A program made the translations under genes and the position numbers. Shown here one piece after another: positions 60,628 to 64,000 of a stretch of 64,000 bases of DNA. The DNA is from Cardiocondyla obscurior (Eukaryota > Arthropoda > Insecta > Hymenoptera > Formicidae). The notes under the pieces are model-generated. The model made no database searches. It was not told the origin of the DNA and was given only the letters and a program-made list of their open reading frames with translations. The DNA is taken from NCBI RefSeq assembly GCF_019399895.1, contig NC_091875.1, forward strand, positions 1,054,001 through 1,118,000, in the 5' to 3' direction. Positions within the stretch are counted from its first letter, which is position 1; each line of letters starts with the position of its first letter.

Positions 60628-63249
60628 GGGAGGAAGGGGGTTGCGTGTGTCACCGCGGGATGAAGAAGACGACGTCCTAGGAACGGCGCTTACGCTGGGG
60701 TGGCCGGCACGCCCGGGAAACAAATGACAGTTGGGAAAAGTTTCTTCCATTTCCTCGCTCGCCGCGACGCGGCGTCGGCCGCGTTCCAGTCTCTGATTTC
60801 GTCATTAATTTCACGAGGATCAATACTAATGTCTTTATTTTTTGCGCGCCGCGCGTCCCGGGGAAAAACGGTCACGACGACGACGTCGTTTCACCCGATC
60901 GCCCCGTTCTTTCCAACGCGCGTCGCGCGGGGCCGATCCCGGCTTTTTAGACCGCCCGAATTAGTTTCTTACTTCGCCGTAATGTTTCACTCGAGAACAA
61001 AAAGCTCGCAGGCGTCTCGGCGACTTCGGGATTTATTTCAGATACGGGCCATCGATATCTGATACTTACAAGCCAGTACAGCGGTGCGCCCGAGAACATC
61101 GCGCTGTCTGCTACTTCGGGAAATTACTTTAATATCTAAAAATTATTAACAGCGTAGTTATCGGTTTTTTTTTTATCAATCTGGAAGCTTAAAATCGTGT
61201 TTAATTTGCTTAACAAAGGTTTTTATATTGGCAACTCTCGTCGCTTTTTAAACGTTAATATAATGGTTTAACCCGTACATTTTGCATCGACTTTATCGTA
61301 CGTAATAAAATTGTTTCTGGGTCCGTAATAGCGAGAGCTAATAGCTACTGAGTTTTCGTAGCTTTATCGCAAAAACGGCAGCGGTTTATAATCTCGTGAT
61401 CCACGGCGGAATACAGAGGGACCGAGTTATATCGAGCCTATCTACTTCAAGCTGTCCTGCGAAATCCCTCGTGGGTTAGCAAAAATTGCGTCTTGCGATA
61501 CGTTACGCGTCATTGGGCGAGCGACAAAAGCGGAGCGTCGCGACGCCCGGCATCGTGTCACATCACGTCGTATCGCGCGACATTATGTCACGTCAATCGA
61601 ACCGGTCGCGTGTCGCCGAACGACTTGACGGGTGGCGGCGCGTAGCGTCGCATTCTAGCGGGTACGAGGAACAGATTCGTTTCAATGGATCATCTGCCAG
61701 CGACAGATCCCAGCCTCGAAGAGCGAGAGGCGGTGGCGCGGCCGCCTTCCGAACGAGTGCACCGCCGACAGCAAGAAATTCTACTTTTGTCGCCGGCAGA
61801 ATGGTCCCCGGCGAGATTCTCGCGCGCGCGGGAGGGCAATCTTGAGGGAAAGAAAGCCAGGAGGGGAAAAAAAAAAAAAAAACTCGGAAACCGAGAGGAG
61901 AAGTGTACGCCCGCCGTGGAGAACGCGTCACAAACAGATACAGGAAACGAGACGAGTCCTTCCGAGCCCGTCTCTCTTTCTCTCGCTATCGCAAAGACAA
62001 CAGCTCTCGCGTCCGGAGGGTGACACCCATTGACAATATCTGGGTCTCGACAACCATTCCCGCGCCTCTAAATATCGCAGATCTGGACGAAATAAAACGT
62101 CACCCGGGAAGAACATTTTTTTTTTTTTTCTTTCGTGAAAATATATTTTTCATAACCTGGCGCAATAGGTATATTATTTATTGTTGCATCGCGTTGTATT
62201 TATTTCAAAGTAATTTCTCGCGCAGAGTCGAGATTAACCGGCAGTCGTCTCGCGTCGGTATTTCGAGGGAGAACTTTGGCCATTTATTCGCGAGATTCTA
62301 CGGGTGAAAATTAAGCGAGCCTCTAAACGACGAGCCGTGTGCATCCAGCGGGGATACCTTGAGAGAAAGAAAGGAAGTTCGCGCGAAGGAAGAAGAGGGT
62401 GGTCTCGAATAAAGAAACGGAAAAAAGTGCGAGTCGCTTGAGTTATGGATTCTTTATGCTCGTGGCGCAAACAGGAGGAGTGAGAAAGGAGAAGGTGGTT
62501 ACACGGGGGTGGCGCGAACGGCTGGGAGTCCGAGAGGTAACAATTACATTCTGCGGGTGTCAGTGCTGTGATTTAAGCTCCGAAACGAGATCGCGGGGGC
62601 CGAGGGAACGTAGCACGAAATTCGGGAAGGGGAGCGGTTAATTTCGTAAAGGAACTGTTGGTATAATTAGCGCGATGCTCGTCTTTCTTGTCTCTCTACT
62701 CTCGCGCGTATCGGATTATTAATATCTCAATTTCATTGATGAATGTCACATGATTTATCCGTTTAATTAAAACGTTTGAAGCCGTGTCTGAAATCGTGCC
62801 CCGCGTTAATTCGCCCTGCGACGAGCTCTCTCCGTGGAAGCGAGAGTCTCGTATTGTTTCGCGCGACACATTCGCCTCTCGCTCGCCCCGCGTCGTCGAA
62901 TTCCATCCTCGTCTGCAAGTCGTATCGACACGGCGTCGAGAGCGAAAGATTTAGTTTTATATCGCCGTGTACTACCTCGGTATTTCCGGTGCACGGTTTT
63001 CGAACGATCCCAATCGCGAGCGATTTATTATCAGCTTCTGTTAAACGGGCTTTATTAAGCGTGAAGGGGTCTCGTAAATTCGAGGCGGAGAGAAACAGGC
63101 GCCTCGCGAAGCCTGTAAATCAAGCTTTTTGCCAGCGCGCGCAAGAAGTCCGCTTGCCTGTGCCACTTTTCTCACCCTGTGCATTCTAGTATTTGTTGCA
63201 AGGGGTGAGTTAGGCTAGCGAAGCTCGCCGAACCGGTAGGCTGGAAACG

Positions 63250-63312
63250 CCAAGGGTGGCGTAGTGTACTTGGCAGTCTGTCTGACGGAGATCTATGATT
63301 CAAGTACGGAGC
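63250..63312 (+). pseudogene. Degenerate tRNA-like fragment (SINE-type)
   Basis: tggcgtagtg at 63257 resembles a Pol III A-box, and gattcaagtac at 63297-63307 resembles a decayed B-box 40 nt downstream, near the tRNA spacing of 44. The intervening tctgtctgacggagatcta has the flavour of a tRNA anticodon and variable region. Acceptor and T-stem pairing fail, so this is not a functional tRNA. Just upstream, acgcca-aggg-tggcgt can form a 6-bp hairpin. Confidence 0.22.
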
Positions 63313-64000
63313 AAGTTCGCGTCGCGTAAACTCATAACTCTATACTCTACAAATCGAATTACTTGAATCTCACGCGCCGATTTACGAAGGCAAAAAGCGA
63401 TATAACATATTTCGTATTTGCTCGCGCATGAACAGCATCTCGTAAATTAAATCGTAAAACGTATCGCAATTAAAATTATTTAATTTAATAAAGTTAATAA
63501 TATTAATTAGTTCATATGATTATACTTTACTTTGGAAAAAATGCTTCCTTCTTTTTAATACTTTCAACATCTTTGCTCGCAATATATATATATTTTTTTT
63601 CTCCCAACTATCGCGTCGATAAATAAATCTCGACGCGTACAAATTCGTCACGTTCAGTCAGTCGGTTAACGCGATGTTAGCTTCATTACGTTCGGTGCAA
63701 CCCGCACCCACGCCAAAGGGATTTAAAAAGCGCAGATGGCCCTCGGTAGGTTTGCCTAGGATTTAAATCGTGCACGACCCTTCTGCCGCAAACTCGGGTC
63801 ATTCTAGAAACTGCGTGGACCACATGGGTGGACCCTAAGAAGGTTCATCGGAGCGCGGCGGCGTGGTCCAAGCAGCATCCATCTTACGCGGGACTCTCTC
63901 GCCTCTCCTTTTCTTCCAACTGACTGACCTACTTCGGAAACACGTGGCGTTTTACGATCGCGCGCTACCACGCGGGCCCCGAGAAAACGTGTCGACGCGC
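63313..64000. other. Non-coding DNA to window end
   Basis: An AT-rich valley (63440-63640) is followed by CpG-rich sequence. A 13-bp inverted repeat (63811-63823 with 63863-63875, 12 of 13 pairs, 39-nt loop) is the only structure I see. No gene is recognisable before the window ends. Confidence 0.55.
63811..63875. repeat. 65-nt inverted repeat
   Basis: ctgcgtggaccac pairs with gtggtccaagcag at 12 of 13 positions around a 39-nt spacer. The arms are too short for a typical animal miRNA precursor. Confidence 0.45.

Larger units (their letters stand above)
58480..63235. other. Non-coding DNA, one weak exon candidate
   Basis: Contains a pyrimidine tract (58611-58653), the exon candidate at 59058-59195, a G4 cluster (59657-59689), a strong hairpin (60602-60627) and an A15 run near 61867. 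The 60004-60384 plus frame contains an ATG directly after a 3'-splice-like stretch (ttgcgttgcag), but what follows is unrecognised, so I do not call it. Confidence 0.5.

Overview
This window reads as eukaryotic nuclear DNA, most likely intergenic or intronic sequence from an insect with a CpG-rich genome. A hymenopteran such as an ant is my best guess. Four things point there. CpG dinucleotides are dense, as is usual in ants and bees. CpG-rich stretches alternate with AT-rich valleys. Long A/T runs (up to A31) and many di-, tri- and tetranucleotide microsatellites are present. There are no operons, no ribosome-binding-site-led reading frames and no long ORFs: the longest open frame is 277 codons, and most open frames are Arg/Ser/Pro-rich, as chance frames in CpG-rich DNA are. 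The taxonomic call is inference from composition, not from a gene.

I recognise no protein-coding gene, rRNA, intact tRNA, snRNA or known miRNA. Two short minus-strand stretches (59058-59195 and 15886-16101) look more like coding sequence than their surroundings and are listed as weak exon candidates. Two tRNA-derived fragments (46198-46265 and 63250-63312) look like SINE or tRNA relics.

The real structure is in repeats. (1) A dispersed repeat occurs once contiguously (27924-28164) and once split by about 1 kb (41869-42012 plus 43017-43087). The intervening kilobase holds a CTTC microsatellite and an 18-bp tandem repeat. (2) An imperfect inverted repeat with 46-bp arms lies at 30590-30808. 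(3) A roughly 30-bp motif is present three times at 37450-37916, the third copy inverted. (4) A compact GC-rich locus at 58331-58475 has CTCF-like inverted ends flanking a TATA box and an arthropod-type initiator. (5) Several short, near-perfect hairpins, G-quadruplex-type runs and a decayed 10-bp-period minisatellite are scattered through the rest.

By region: 1-27.9 kb is single-copy-looking DNA with microsatellites and small hairpins. 27.9-43.1 kb holds the repeat families. 43.1-58.3 kb is again mostly unstructured, with a tRNA relic at 46.2 kb and a purine-strand-biased segment at 44.9-45.3 kb. 58.3-64 kb holds the promoter/insulator-like locus, a G4 cluster, hairpins and a second tRNA-like fragment. 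I found no evidence for a novel multi-gene system.
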